This document shows positions 27,393 to 37,258 of a stretch of 64,000 nt of DNA, piece after piece. Every line of letters begins with the position of its first letter. The first letter of the stretch is position 1. Origin of the DNA: Lachnospiraceae bacterium (lineage in GTDB: Bacteria; Bacillota; Clostridia; Lachnospirales; Lachnospiraceae); the NCBI GenBank assembly GCA_017387565.1, contig JAFOEY010000011.1:46024-110023 (forward strand). Direction: 5' to 3'. The translations under genes were made by a program, and so were the position numbers. The notes below the pieces were generated by a model. It did no database searches. It worked only from the letters and a program-made list of their open reading frames with translations, and had not been told where the DNA came from.

Positions 27393-28265
27393 TTACTGTC
27401 CTTTTCCCTTATCGGGCTTCACCCAAACCTCCACCAGTTCTCCGGGATTTAAAAATCGGACAGGAATGGTATGGCATCCAAGTCCTCTGCTTAAAATCAT
27501 CGTAGTTTCCCGCTTTTTATACAATCCACCATCATACTTGGGAAAAAGTTTAAATTTAGGAGAGATAACTCCCCCCAGAAACGGTATTCTTGCAATTCCG
27601 CCGTGTACATGTCCGGAAAGAACCAGATCAACTCCTGTTTTGGCATAATTTTCAAAATAATCCGGATTATGCGCCAATAAAACAGTAAAACAATCCTGAT
27701 TTACCTTTCCGATTTTTTGAATAGAATAGTCTGATGGCATAACTACTTTCTTCCATTTCCGATAATACATCCGGTCAATCTCCAAGCCATAAACCTTCAC
27801 ATCCTTTCGGTGCGAATCAAAGCTTCCGGTATACAAACGAACAATTCCGAGATTTCGAATCGTCTCTTCAAATTCAGATGACATATTTCCATATTTTTCT
27901 GTATCAATCCGCATGCGGTATTCATGATTTCCACTACCGTAATAAACCGGATATTTTTCAGACAATGCTTTTAAAAAGGCAATCGTATCATCATATTGTT
28001 TTCCGGGAAGCGCGGTAATCATATCTCCGGCAATATAGACCGCCTCCGGTTTGATTTTATCAATGGCGTCAAGCAGCTTTTTATTTTGATATCCAAAGGC
28101 TTTATCATGCAGATCTGAAAGAACCACAAAATGATAGGGCGATTTTATTTTTGTGCTTTTTAACTCATATCTCTTTACCACAAAATGTGTCGTATCATAT
28201 AAAATATCCAGACAGGCCAATGCAGCCAGGCAGCCAAAGGCTTTCAGCAACCATTTCCTTTTCAT
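27393..28265 (-). CDS. Membrane-anchored calcineurin-like metallophosphoesterase
   Basis: A 290-aa protein with an N-terminal membrane segment (about 5-25) and a metallophosphoesterase domain. The five metal-binding blocks appear in order: VVLSDLHD, YIAGDMI, GSGNHEYR, LLAHNPDYF and LSGHVHGG. It is the YkuE/YaeI-like class; the substrate (a phosphoester, possibly UDP-linked lipid) is not determinable. Upstream of scpA on the same strand with a 114-base gap. Confidence 0.88.
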   Translation of the reverse strand: MKRKWLLKAFGCLAALACLDILYDTTHFVVKRYELKSTKIKSPYHFVVLSDLHDKAFGYQNKKLLDAIDKIKPEAVYIAGDMITALPGKQYDDTIAFLKALSEKYPVYYGSGNHEYRMRIDTEKYGNMSSEFEETIRNLGIVRLYTGSFDSHRKDVKVYGLEIDRMYYRKWKKVVMPSDYSIQKIGKVNQDCFTVLLAHNPDYFENYAKTGVDLVLSGHVHGGIARIPFLGGVISPKFKLFPKYDGGLYKKRETTMILSRGLGCHTIPVRFLNPGELVEVWVKPDKGKGQ

Positions 28266-28341
28266 CTTTTTTCCTCTTTTTTCCTGACATTACGGATGAA
28301 TCCTACAATAATATCAGTATAGCATGTGCATTATCCCATCG

Positions 28342-29496
28342 TCAAAAATAGAATTTTAATATCTGTTTTAAATAATCGCCATATTTTGCTTCTTTTACAT
28401 ACGAATTATATAAAATATTGACACTTCCTATCTTATTACCATTTAAAAAGTAAATCATTTCTCCCGCCTTTCCATCTTTTTCAATCGGTGCGTCATGCGT
28501 ATCGGAAAGGCGAAGCTCCTTTTGTACCCCGGATAAATCGTTTCCATGGACATCCAGATAAGAAAAATGATTTTCGTATCTCAAATCAACTGTCTTTTCA
28601 ATTCCGCCTCTAACCTCAACCTCAGGCAAATCATCCGTCTGGTCATCAGTATATACCTGACTGACAGAAAATCCATATTGAAACATTTTTATGGCATCTG
28701 CAAAGCGAACTTTGTGATCCGGTGCAGCCATGACCACCGCTATCAGATCAATCCCATCTTTTGTGGCCGTTCCGGAATAACAATATTTGGCACTTGACGT
28801 TGATCCCGTTTTTAATCCCGTTGAATACGGATATTGGCGTAAAAGCTTATTTGTACTTGTTAGTGTAAAGGTACTCGAACCCCTTGCCGTATTATGCACA
28901 ATATCTTCCATCCAGATTTTTGTATAATCATAAATCTGTGGATATTTGGTAATCAGTTCTCTTGACATGATGGCAACATCTCTGGCGCTGGTAATGTGAC
29001 TGTCCGAATCCGTCAATCCGCAACAATCTTCAAAATGCGTTGCGGTCATATTGAGTTCATTTGCTTTTTCATTCATCCATCCCACAAATGCTTCTTCACT
29101 CCCGGCAATATGCTCTGCCATGGCAACTGCCGCATCATTTCCGCTGGCAACGGCAATACATTTGATCAGTGTATCCACAGTCTGCACTTCTCCCGCTTCC
29201 AAAAAGACCTGACTGCCACCCATGGACTGGGCATAAGCACTGGTTACAACCTCATCCTCCAAATGAATTTGTCCTTTTTCCAAAGCCTCAAACGTCAGTA
29301 AAAGTGTCATGATCTTAGTGATACTTGCCGGTTTTAAGGGTTGATCAGCATTCTTTTCATAAATTACTTCACCGGTTGTTGCCTCCACTAAAATGGCAGA
29401 AGGCGAATCAATTTCAAGCTCTGCCGCATTCACATTCTCTGCCAAAAAAAGAAAACATATCATTCCACTTATCATACAGAAAATCAATCGTTTCAT
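28342..29496 (-). CDS. Serine D-alanyl-D-alanine carboxypeptidase (DacF-type)
   Basis: A 384-aa exported peptidase, paralogous to the product of 24436-25911. Signal peptide at residues 1-24 (cleavage near VNA-AE). Catalytic motifs: SxxK in PASITKIMT (S58 region), SxN in ASGNDAAVA, KTG in LKTGSTSSAK. A C-terminal beta-rich PBP5_C domain is present (about 285-384). It trims peptidoglycan stem peptides and in Firmicutes is often linked to sporulation or lateral wall control. No Glu-rich arm, unlike its paralogue. Confidence 0.92.
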   Translation of the reverse strand: MKRLIFCMISGMICFLFLAENVNAAELEIDSPSAILVEATTGEVIYEKNADQPLKPASITKIMTLLLTFEALEKGQIHLEDEVVTSAYAQSMGGSQVFLEAGEVQTVDTLIKCIAVASGNDAAVAMAEHIAGSEEAFVGWMNEKANELNMTATHFEDCCGLTDSDSHITSARDVAIMSRELITKYPQIYDYTKIWMEDIVHNTARGSSTFTLTSTNKLLRQYPYSTGLKTGSTSSAKYCYSGTATKDGIDLIAVVMAAPDHKVRFADAIKMFQYGFSVSQVYTDDQTDDLPEVEVRGGIEKTVDLRYENHFSYLDVHGNDLSGVQKELRLSDTHDAPIEKDGKAGEMIYFLNGNKIGSVNILYNSYVKEAKYGDYLKQILKFYF

Positions 29497-29561
29497 ATTT
29501 TCTAATCCGCATTTTATTTTGTTACTACTATCTTAATCTGCCGATAGGAAAAATATGCCCC

Positions 29562-29717
29562 TTTCTCATTTTTTATGATTCACAACTTTGAGAACATAGC
29601 AAACTGTCCGAAGACGAAGTCTGAGTTTTGAAACCGGGCATTTAATAATATTTTGTGAGCATGACGCTTAGAAAGTCTAAAAACCGAAGTATGAGGCGGC
29701 AAAGATATAAATTTCTG
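29562..29717. repeat. Composite intergenic repeat (short repeat E plus right half of family B)
   Basis: 29562-29601 (TTTCTCATTTTTTATGATT and following bases, ending ACATAGC) matches 47371-47409 closely. 29601-29717 matches the right half of the family B element at 115-338, from AACTGT through GAAGTATGAGGCGG, but the left half and left terminal arm are missing. The gap 29497-29792 otherwise holds only the rpsU terminator. Confidence 0.78.
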
Positions 29718-29749
29718 TAAGAACGACTTGCATCCAGCAAAGGGAATCA

Positions 29750-29783
29750 TAAAAAAGACACCCGGTCTTATACCGAGTGTCTC
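29750..29783 (-). terminator. rpsU intrinsic terminator
   Basis: On the minus strand the stem AGACACTCGGT / ACCGGGTGTCT with loop ATAAG (one mismatch) is followed by TTTTTTATG. It starts 10 bases after the rpsU stop. Confidence 0.9.
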
Positions 29784-29792
29784 TAACTTTAA

Positions 29793-29969
29793 TTAGTTAT
29801 ATTTGCGTTTGCGTGCGGCTTCAGATTTTTTCTTACGTTTTACGCTGGGTTTCTCATAATGCTCTCTTTTGCGGATTTCCTGCTGAATACCTGCTTTTGC
29901 ACAGCTTCTTTTGAAACGACGTAAAGCGCTATCTAAAGTCTCGTTCTCTTTTACGATTACGTTTGACAT
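29793..29969 (-). CDS. rpsU: 30S ribosomal protein S21
   Basis: A 58-aa basic protein beginning [19 protein letters not shown] and ending in a Lys/Arg-rich tail ([13 protein letters not shown]). The N-terminal [14 protein letters not shown] segment is the S21 signature. It is a component of the small ribosomal subunit near the anti-Shine-Dalgarno. GGGAGG lies upstream of the ATG, a consensus promoter at 30055-30082 and a terminator downstream, so it is a single-gene unit. Confidence 0.96.
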   Translation of the reverse strand: MSNVIVKENETLDSALRRFKRSCAKAGIQQEIRKREHYEKPSVKRKKKSEAARKRKYN

Positions 29970-30054
29970 AAATCACACCTGACCTCCCTTCAGTCCCTTC
30001 AAGTATCACGACTGCTGGGTAATTATTATGCATATTCGCACATGCACAATAAAG

Positions 30055-30082
30055 ATTATAACACAATTCCCGTATCCGTCAA
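30055..30082 (-). promoter_or_regulatory. Sigma-A promoter of rpsU
   Basis: Read on the minus strand: -35 TTGACG (30077-30082), 16-bp spacer, -10 TATAAT (30055-30060). It lies about 90 bases upstream of the rpsU ATG. No other structure was seen in 30083-30241. Confidence 0.8.
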
Positions 30083-30241
30083 CTGTTTTTTCCGGTATAA
30101 CACGAAAAAATGTAGAAAAACTTGAAAAAAATCATCGTCACATCATGACAATCACTTACATTTCAATCCCTTCTCCGATTTGTATTTCCGGAAAGAGTAC
30201 ATGAAAATCATTGGAAACGCAAATAAAGCAAGTGATATATT

Positions 30242-32896
30242 TTATGCAATCTGTCCCTCTAACACTTCCACTGCTTTCTTTAAGGCATCCTCAATGCCTG
30301 CCGGATTTTTACCGCCGGCCTGTGCCATGTTGGGACGTCCGCCGCCGCCACCGCCAACCAAAGCAGCAACGCCTTTGATTAAGTTTCCTGCATGTGCTCC
30401 CTGTTTCATGGCGCCATCTGTAGCCATAGCTACCAGATTCACTTTTCCGTCTGTATCGGATGCCAGCAAAATAACGCCTTCGCCAAGCTTTTCTTTTAAC
30501 TGATCTCCCAAATCGCGTAAGCCGTTCATATCAACACCGCTCACCTTTGTGGCAAGTAATTTCACGCCTTTTACTTGCGTTACCTGATCCATAACATCGC
30601 CGAGAGCGTTCTGTGCAGCTTTGGCTTTTAAGGATTCGTTTTCACTCTGTAATTCCTTAATTTGGGCATGTAAGCTGTTAATCTTATTTACCAGCTCGGC
30701 AGGTGTTGTCTTTGCTGCCTTTGCCGCGTCGGAAAGCTGTTTTTCCAGATTTGCATAATATGCTGTAACATTTGCTCCGGTTATCGCCTCAATACGACGA
30801 ACGCCTGCAGCTGCAGAGCTTTCGGAAACAATCTTAAATGCCTGGATTTCACCTGTATGGGATACGTGTGTACCGCCACAGAATTCCTTTGAGAAATCAC
30901 CGACCGAAACAACGCGTACGCTGTCACCGTATTTTTCACCAAACAACGCCATAGCACCGGTCTTTTTTGCATCCTCAATACCCATAACCTGCGTATCAAC
31001 CGCAATATCTTCGGTAATCTTTTGATTAACAATTTCCTGAACCTTTTCAATTTCTTCTGCTGTCAGTGCCTGTCCGCAGCTAAAGTCAAATCTGGTTCTG
31101 TCGCTATCCTGATAAGAACCCTGCTGATGAACATCATCTCCCATAACCTCCTGTAACGCAGCCTGTAAAAGGTGTGTTGCGGTATGGTTACGGCATGTGC
31201 TCATACGGTTCTTTACATCAACCATAAGGGTTGCTGTATCGCCGGTTTTGATACTGCCGGATACAACATATCCAAGATGTGCAATTCTGCCTTCGGGAAT
31301 TTTAATCGTATCCGTTACCTTAAATTCACCGCCTGCAGTTTTAATAATACCGATATCTCCTTTTTGTCCACCCATGGTAGCATAGAAAGGTGTCTTTGGT
31401 GTAATCAAAGTACCGTTCTCACCTTCTGTCAGAGCATCTTTCACCTTATCTTCGTCTGCCAAAGCAGCAATCATGCTTTCTACAACTAATGTATCATAGC
31501 CGACAAACTCACTCGTAATATCAGCGGATAATTCATTAAACAAATCCGAATCGGCGCTCAGTTTTGCAGAGAAATTCTGATTTTCTCTTGCTTTCTGTTT
31601 CTGCTCTTCCATGGAAACCGCAAAGCCTTCTTCATCAACGCTTAAGCCTTCTTCAGCAGCCATTTCTACGGTCAACTCAATCGGAAAACCGAAAGTATCA
31701 TACAAATAAAATGCGGATTTACCGTCAATCATCTTCTGTCCGGCTTTTATCTTTTCATCCAAAATCTTTTTGAATTCCTTCATGCCGTTTTCAAGCGTAC
31801 TTTCAAAACGAACGATTTCCTTGTCCAACTCTTTTAAGATAAATTCACGATTTTTCACAAGCAACGGGAAACTATTGTGATATACCTGATCAATATAAAT
31901 CTTTGCAATCTCCAATAAGTTTTCTTTGGAAAGACCTAAAGTACGTCCATGTCTTACCGCACGGCGAATAAGACGTCTTAATACATATCCTGCTCCGGCA
32001 TTGGACGGCGTCAATCTGGCCTCGTCACCGATTAACATCACGCTTGTACGCATATGATCAGCCAGAATACGCATGGATCTGGTTAATTTCTCATCTTCTT
32101 CATATTTTGTTTTGGACTGTTCTTCCACATATGCAATAACAGGAGCAAACAAATCTGTACGATAAACATCCTTGGTACCGTTTAAGAAAGCCAGATTTCG
32201 CTCCAGTCCCCATCCGGTATCCACGTTTTTTTGCGCAAGAGGTGTTAAATGACCGTCTTTATGTTTTTCATACTGCATAAATACATCATTTCCAAGCTCG
32301 GTATATTTGCCACAACTACATCCGGGACCACAATTAGGACCACAGTCCGGAACATCAGCAATATAAAACATCTCACTGTCCGGACCACAGGGACCATATT
32401 CCAATCCCCACCAGTTATCTTCTGCAGGTAGATAGTATACATTTTCTTTTTTAAACCCGGATGCAATTCTACACTGTGCGCCTTCTTCATCACGGGGTGC
32501 ATTTTCATCACCGGCAAATACGGTTGCAGCCAGATGATCCCTGTCAAAACCATAAACCTGGGTTAAGAGCTCATAACTCCATTTACAACGGTCTTCTTTA
32601 AAATAATCACCAAGACTCCAGCTTCCCATCATTTCAAAGAATGTCACATGACTCTTATCACCGACAGAGTCAATATCGTTGGTGCGCACACAACCCTGTA
32701 CATTGCAAAGTCTCGTTCCCAAAGGGTGCTTCTGACCTAACAGATAAGGCATCAGAGGCTGCATACCTGCAACATTAAACAATACACCTGTAGAACCATC
32801 GGATACCAAAGAAACGGCTCCGACATCTACATGTCCACGTTCTTTGTAAAAATTGAGCCAATCGGTTCTTAATTCATCTGAAGTAAACTGCTTCAT
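30242..32896 (-). CDS. alaS: Alanyl-tRNA synthetase
   Basis: An 884-aa class II synthetase that charges tRNA-Ala. N-terminal catalytic domain with the typical start FTSDELRTDWLNFYKERGH and motif region HVTFFEMMGSWSLGDYF; editing domain with HTATHLLQAAL (HxxxH) and CGGTH zinc residues; coiled coil (about 730-770); C-terminal DHHA1 domain ending with a Gly-rich VGGGGGGRPNMAQAGG. Full length. GGAGG precedes ATG. No T-box leader is visible upstream. Confidence 0.97.
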   Translation of the reverse strand: MKQFTSDELRTDWLNFYKERGHVDVGAVSLVSDGSTGVLFNVAGMQPLMPYLLGQKHPLGTRLCNVQGCVRTNDIDSVGDKSHVTFFEMMGSWSLGDYFKEDRCKWSYELLTQVYGFDRDHLAATVFAGDENAPRDEEGAQCRIASGFKKENVYYLPAEDNWWGLEYGPCGPDSEMFYIADVPDCGPNCGPGCSCGKYTELGNDVFMQYEKHKDGHLTPLAQKNVDTGWGLERNLAFLNGTKDVYRTDLFAPVIAYVEEQSKTKYEEDEKLTRSMRILADHMRTSVMLIGDEARLTPSNAGAGYVLRRLIRRAVRHGRTLGLSKENLLEIAKIYIDQVYHNSFPLLVKNREFILKELDKEIVRFESTLENGMKEFKKILDEKIKAGQKMIDGKSAFYLYDTFGFPIELTVEMAAEEGLSVDEEGFAVSMEEQKQKARENQNFSAKLSADSDLFNELSADITSEFVGYDTLVVESMIAALADEDKVKDALTEGENGTLITPKTPFYATMGGQKGDIGIIKTAGGEFKVTDTIKIPEGRIAHLGYVVSGSIKTGDTATLMVDVKNRMSTCRNHTATHLLQAALQEVMGDDVHQQGSYQDSDRTRFDFSCGQALTAEEIEKVQEIVNQKITEDIAVDTQVMGIEDAKKTGAMALFGEKYGDSVRVVSVGDFSKEFCGGTHVSHTGEIQAFKIVSESSAAAGVRRIEAITGANVTAYYANLEKQLSDAAKAAKTTPAELVNKINSLHAQIKELQSENESLKAKAAQNALGDVMDQVTQVKGVKLLATKVSGVDMNGLRDLGDQLKEKLGEGVILLASDTDGKVNLVAMATDGAMKQGAHAGNLIKGVAALVGGGGGGRPNMAQAGGKNPAGIEDALKKAVEVLEGQIA

Positions 32897-32935
32897 TTAT
32901 TCTTCCTCCAAAACTTCAAAATAAGCTATCTTCTT

Positions 32936-32976
32936 GACGTGACACAAGCCACGCATAAAACGTGGCATGTGAAGTC
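32936..32976. repeat. Long hairpin between glyS and alaS
   Basis: An imperfect inverted repeat (GACTTCACATGCCACG with CGTGGCTTGTGTCACGTC on the minus strand, loop TTTTATG). It has no T-run after it, so it is a poor terminator; it may be an mRNA processing or stability structure in a glyS-alaS transcript. Confidence 0.55.
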
Positions 32977-32991
32977 ATTCATTTTTATTGA

Positions 32992-34392
32992 TTAAAATGT
33001 AAATTTATCTGCAAAATAAGCATCCAGATCTGCGATTGCAATTCTCTCCTGTTGCATGGTATCACGATCTCTGACCGTCACGCAACCATCGGTTTCCGAA
33101 TCAAAATCGTATGTAATACAGAAAGGAGTTCCAATCTCATCCTGTCTGCGGTATCTTTTACCAATGTTTCCTCTGTCATCAAATTCGCAGTTGTATTTTT
33201 TTGACAACTGTGTAAATACAGCTTCTGCACCCTCGTTTAATTTCTTTGACAAAGGCAGTACACCGATTTTAACCGGAGCAAGAGCCGGATGGAAATGCAG
33301 AACGGTACGAATATCAGGTGCCTCTTCTGTTCCGATGTTTTCCTCATCATAAGCAGCGCAAAGGAATGCTAAAACCACACGGTCTGCACCAAGAGAAGGC
33401 TCGATAACATAAGGAATATATTTTTCATTCTTTGTATCATCAAAATATGACATATCCTGACCGGATGTGTTTTGATGCTGTGTCAGATCGTAATCAGTAC
33501 GGTCTGCAATACCCCAAAGCTCACCCCAGCCGATAGACGGGAATAAATATTCAATATCAGTTGTTCCTTTAGAATAGAAACAAAGTTCTTCGGGAGCATG
33601 ATCACGAAGTCTCATCTCATCTTCTTTGATACCAAGACTTAATAACCAGTCACGGCAGAAACCTCTCCAATACTGGAACCACTCCATGTCTGTTCCGGGT
33701 TCACAGAAGAATTCTAACTCCATCTGCTCAAATTCTCTGGTACGGAAAGTAAAGTTACCGGGAGTAATTTCATTACGGAAGGATTTACCAATCTGTCCGA
33801 TACCGAACGGAATTTTCTTACGGGAAGTTCTCTGTACGTTTTTGAAGTTTACAAAGATACCCTGAGCAGTCTCAGGTCTTAAATAAACAGTATTTTTTGC
33901 ATCCTCGGTAACACCCTGGAATGTTTTAAACATCAGGTTGAACTGTCTGATATCCGTAAAATTGTGTTTGCCGCAGGTCGGACAAGGCACATTGTTATCT
34001 TCAATAAAAGCCTTCATCTCTTCCTGGCTGTATGCATCAATGGGTTTTTCGAGAGTAATTCCTTTTTCTTGTGCATAATCCTCAATCAGTTTATCTGCAC
34101 GGAAACGCTCATGACATTCTTTACAATCCATCAAAGGATCCGCAAAACCTGCTAAGTGTCCACTTGCCACCCATGTCTGGGGATTCATCAAAATAGCACA
34201 GTCTACGCCGACATTGTAGGGATTTTCCATAATAAATTTCTGCCACCATGCTTTTTTTACATTGTTTTTCAATTCAACACCAAGGTTACCGTAATCCCAT
34301 GTATTTGCCAATCCGCCATAGATTTCACTACCGGGATAAATAAATCCTCTGGATTTTGCCAAAGCCGAAATTTTCTCTAATGTTTTTTCCAT
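32992..34392 (-). CDS. glyS: Glycyl-tRNA synthetase, dimeric (single-chain) type
   Basis: A 466-aa class II synthetase of the alpha2 type (also called GlyQS), not the alpha2beta2 bacterial form. Seen: [18 protein letters not shown] at the N-terminus, the cysteine pairs CKECHERF and CPTCGKHNF of the inserted zinc module, motif 2 [15 protein letters not shown], motif 3 [14 protein letters not shown] and a C-terminal anticodon-binding domain ([15 protein letters not shown]). It is a stand-alone gene 95 bases before alaS. Confidence 0.96.
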   Translation of the reverse strand: MEKTLEKISALAKSRGFIYPGSEIYGGLANTWDYGNLGVELKNNVKKAWWQKFIMENPYNVGVDCAILMNPQTWVASGHLAGFADPLMDCKECHERFRADKLIEDYAQEKGITLEKPIDAYSQEEMKAFIEDNNVPCPTCGKHNFTDIRQFNLMFKTFQGVTEDAKNTVYLRPETAQGIFVNFKNVQRTSRKKIPFGIGQIGKSFRNEITPGNFTFRTREFEQMELEFFCEPGTDMEWFQYWRGFCRDWLLSLGIKEDEMRLRDHAPEELCFYSKGTTDIEYLFPSIGWGELWGIADRTDYDLTQHQNTSGQDMSYFDDTKNEKYIPYVIEPSLGADRVVLAFLCAAYDEENIGTEEAPDIRTVLHFHPALAPVKIGVLPLSKKLNEGAEAVFTQLSKKYNCEFDDRGNIGKRYRRQDEIGTPFCITYDFDSETDGCVTVRDRDTMQQERIAIADLDAYFADKFTF

Positions 34393-34506
34393 TGTTATGC
34401 TCCTTATCTCTTATATCATCTGTCATCTTTCAATGAAAATCAGACAGTGTGTATCTTTTTATCATTACTACAATCGCTATGATTGTATACTTTGAATATT
34501 CCTATT

Positions 34507-35103
34507 TCACTTTTGATATACAATCACGGAATACGTATCGGATTCTCCCACCGTTGCCAGTCCGGATGACTTCAATGAGACATTGTCACTGACATATAAT
34601 ATATCACCCTTTACTTCCACATCCATTTCCTCTTCACAGATCACTACCATTTCTTCTGTCATCTGATCCACCGGTGCAAGTGTTTTAGCAGACTGTGCCC
34701 CGGCCGCATGTAATCCTTCTAAAACATATCCTGTCTCTCTTGCTTCTTTAACTGTTCCGACAAAAAATTCACAGTTATGAATGCTGCCATAGTCCTTTGC
34801 ACTTTTATATTTGATTCTGACATTCAGTTTAGCCGAATCGTCCGAAAGCTCATATTGATCCAAAACCACCAAATCGGAGGATCCGTTTTTTTCGTTGTAT
34901 TCCTGAATTGTCTGCTCCATATTCTGTTTTAATTCTTCTGTATTGTAATATGATTTATCAAAATCCTCTACGATATATTCGGATACTTCCTGATTCTTTC
35001 CGATATAAACCGTAGTCGTATCATAATCTTTGTTTGAACTGCCACAGGCGGTAAGCATAAGCAGTAAAGCACATGTTGCCATGAGCATTCTACATTTTTT
35101 CAT
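34507..35103 (-). CDS. Putative lipoprotein of unknown function
   Basis: A 198-aa protein with lipoprotein signal MKKCRMLMATCALLLMLTAC and lipobox LTAC-G (C20). After the acylated Cys is an alpha/beta domain with no family I recognise. The start at 35103 is the ATG preceded by CGGAGG; a more upstream ATG overlaps this site. It sits between recO and glyS on the same strand. Role unknown; outer face of the membrane. Confidence 0.78.
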   Translation of the reverse strand: MKKCRMLMATCALLLMLTACGSSNKDYDTTTVYIGKNQEVSEYIVEDFDKSYYNTEELKQNMEQTIQEYNEKNGSSDLVVLDQYELSDDSAKLNVRIKYKSAKDYGSIHNCEFFVGTVKEARETGYVLEGLHAAGAQSAKTLAPVDQMTEEMVVICEEEMDVEVKGDILYVSDNVSLKSSGLATVGESDTYSVIVYQK

Positions 35104-35258
35104 AATCAACCTCCGCATACTGTATCATATTATAACGAACCGTTTTCAGATTTTCAACCTTGTTTTATTGCGATTGTGTCTTTTATTGTTATATTATAGT
35201 CGTGTGTCTTACTTTTATTATAACCACAACTTATACTTCCATTTCCTCTATTGATGCT

Positions 35259-35921
35259 TTATTGCAAAAAGGAAATAGTGGAATTTAAAATCTCCAGACT
35301 GTGAAATTCATGTCCCATATACCGCTTCCGATATTCAGCCACGCACTCGGCAAGTTCCCTTAACACTTCATCCGAAACAACAAAGGTATATAAACGATCC
35401 AGACCGCTTTTTACCACATAATCAATGGTATAAAGCGTATCCGGTGACAACGATTTATTCGCCGGTATTCCGGGGAATTCCCCGTTTACCACAAGGGCTT
35501 TTATCTCAAATATGTATAAAATCAATTCATTTTTAATAGCAGGAAGAAGCAAAGCCCGCAAGGACTGATATACAAGCATTAACATTTCTTTTTCATCGTT
35601 ATTTTCCCGGGTATAGTAATCTACAACCTCCAGAAAATACATTCCATACATGGCACCTTCCAGATCATCCCTGAATTCATCAAAATAATTGCTGATTTCG
35701 GCATCAACCAGTGTGTAAGAACTTTTCCCCTCGTACATTTTAAAGGTTCCGAAACAAAAGGGATTTGTTCTTGCCATCAATTTGCTGTTGGGACGTCTGG
35801 CACCTCTTGCAAACGCAGCAATCTTACCACGCTCTTTTGTTAAAATTGTCACTCTTTTATCATATTCGCCCATCGGAAGGTTCTGTATCACCAATCCCGT
35901 TACTTCTATATATTCCTGCAT
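35259..35921 (-). CDS. recO: DNA repair protein RecO
   Basis: A 220-aa RecO. The N-terminal OB fold (about 1-80: VTGLVIQNLPMGEYDKRVTI, LTKERGKIAAFARGARRPNS) and the helical C-terminal domain fit the family; it loads RecA with RecR and anneals single strands. It is shorter than usual (~240-250) and lacks the paired zinc-finger cysteines. The first 62 bases overlap the end of the yqzL-like gene in another frame. The ATG has no strong site of its own, so coupling is likely. Confidence 0.9.
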   Translation of the reverse strand: MQEYIEVTGLVIQNLPMGEYDKRVTILTKERGKIAAFARGARRPNSKLMARTNPFCFGTFKMYEGKSSYTLVDAEISNYFDEFRDDLEGAMYGMYFLEVVDYYTRENNDEKEMLMLVYQSLRALLLPAIKNELILYIFEIKALVVNGEFPGIPANKSLSPDTLYTIDYVVKSGLDRLYTFVVSDEVLRELAECVAEYRKRYMGHEFHSLEILNSTISFLQ

Positions 35922-36066
35922 CTAAAGCTGTATCTTCCTTTTGCATCTGATAGATTCCATGCCGTTCCATGACCTGTTTCAGGCTGTCATCCGATTGGGC
36001 ACGATAATCCAGGTAATCTCTGATACTTCCTGTTACACAAAAATGCTGCCAGTAATTTTCTTTCAT
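35860..36066 (-). CDS. Small YqzL-like protein between era and recO
   Basis: A 68-aa protein. Residues 5-22 (YWQHFCVTGSIRDYLDYR) match the YqzL pattern W-x2-F-x2-TGSI-x2-YL, and the position between era and recO is that of B. subtilis yqzL. GGGAGG lies 8 bases before ATG, better than the site of recO. The conserved core is about 45 residues; the remainder overlaps recO by 62 bases. Function unknown in the family. Confidence 0.78.
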   Translation of the reverse strand: MKENYWQHFCVTGSIRDYLDYRAQSDDSLKQVMERHGIYQMQKEDTALDAGIYRSNGIGDTEPSDGRI

Positions 36067-36248
36067 AAAAGTATCCTCCCTTTGTATGCATCTTAACCGA
36101 TATCAAAAAATATCGTTGCAAATATTAGGTTCTTCTTTTGTGAAATTTCTATGCAGCATTTTGAAAAAATGAAACGGTAAAATTTACATATTATCATTTG
36201 CTCCCTTTTTAAAATAGTATGTCTACAAAATTTGTAAAAAGGAAATTA

Positions 36249-37157
36249 TTATATATCAATTTCTTTTTTATTATATCCAAAATTCTTCAGTAGATAATCA
36301 CTGTCCCGCCAGTCTTTTTTCACTTTGACCCAAAGTTTTAAATTGACCTTGCATTCCATCATATCTTCAATTCCATGACGGGCATTGGTACCGATACGTT
36401 TTAGCATCTGTCCGCCTTTGCCGATAATAATTCCCTTGTGCGAATCCTTTTCGCAGATAATGGTAGCCTCGATATCCACAAGTCCTTTTTTGACTTTCAT
36501 CTGTTCAATGGAAACTGCAATTCCATGGGGAATTTCATCATCTAAAATACGCAGTGCCTGTTCTCTGATCAACTCTGCCACAATCTGTCGCTGGGGCTGG
36601 TCAGTTACCGTATCCTCATCATAAAACATGGGACCATATGGGAGGAAGGAAAAGATAGCATCTAAAACCTCTTTTGTTCCCTCTCCTTTAAAAGCGCTGA
36701 TCGGAATAATCTGATCAAAATCCATCTCCTTGCGATAGGCATCGATAATTGGCAGTAATTCCTCTTTTTTAGCCAGCATATCCATTTTATTAATCAGTAA
36801 AATAACCGGAACCTTTGCTTTTTTCAACTGTTCGATAATATGCTTATCTCCTGCACCGATAAACGTATCCGGTTCCACCAAAAACAAAATGACATCGACT
36901 TCTTTTAAGGTATGTTCGGCAACGTTTACCATATAATCACCGAGTTTATTCTTAGCCTTGTGAATTCCGGGTGTATCCAGAAAAACAATCTGCCCACGCT
37001 CATCCGTATAAACCGTCTGAATCCTATTTCTGGTAGTCTGGGGTTTCTTGGATGTAATGGCAATTTTCTGACCAATCAGGCAGTTCATCAACGTCGACTT
37101 TCCAACGTTTGGTCTCCCGATTAATGTTACAAACCCACTTTTTGTCTGTTCTTCCAT
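36249..37157 (-). CDS. era: GTPase Era
   Basis: A 302-aa Era, a GTP-binding assembly factor for the 30S subunit and 16S rRNA 3' end. G motifs: GRPNVGKS, switch with TTRNRIQ, DTPGIHKAKN, NKMD and SAFKGEG. C-terminal KH domain with IIGKGGQMLKRIG. The ATG at 37157 has GGAG six bases upstream and gives the standard length; an alternative in-frame start 15 codons earlier would add a polar tail not seen in the family. Confidence 0.95.
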   Translation of the reverse strand: MEEQTKSGFVTLIGRPNVGKSTLMNCLIGQKIAITSKKPQTTRNRIQTVYTDERGQIVFLDTPGIHKAKNKLGDYMVNVAEHTLKEVDVILFLVEPDTFIGAGDKHIIEQLKKAKVPVILLINKMDMLAKKEELLPIIDAYRKEMDFDQIIPISAFKGEGTKEVLDAIFSFLPYGPMFYDEDTVTDQPQRQIVAELIREQALRILDDEIPHGIAVSIEQMKVKKGLVDIEATIICEKDSHKGIIIGKGGQMLKRIGTNARHGIEDMMECKVNLKLWVKVKKDWRDSDYLLKNFGYNKKEIDI

Positions 37158-37258
37158 CTTCTTCTCCGTTTTCTGATTTTTCATCTGTATCTGACAACTC
37201 ATATCCGCTTATTTTTCTACATCCGATACTATCGTTTGTATTCAATCTTTTTATACAT

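Noticed and set aside
32897-34506. T-box leaders for alaS or glyS
   Set aside because: No T-box core (GGTGGNACCGCG) was found upstream of either gene on the minus strand.
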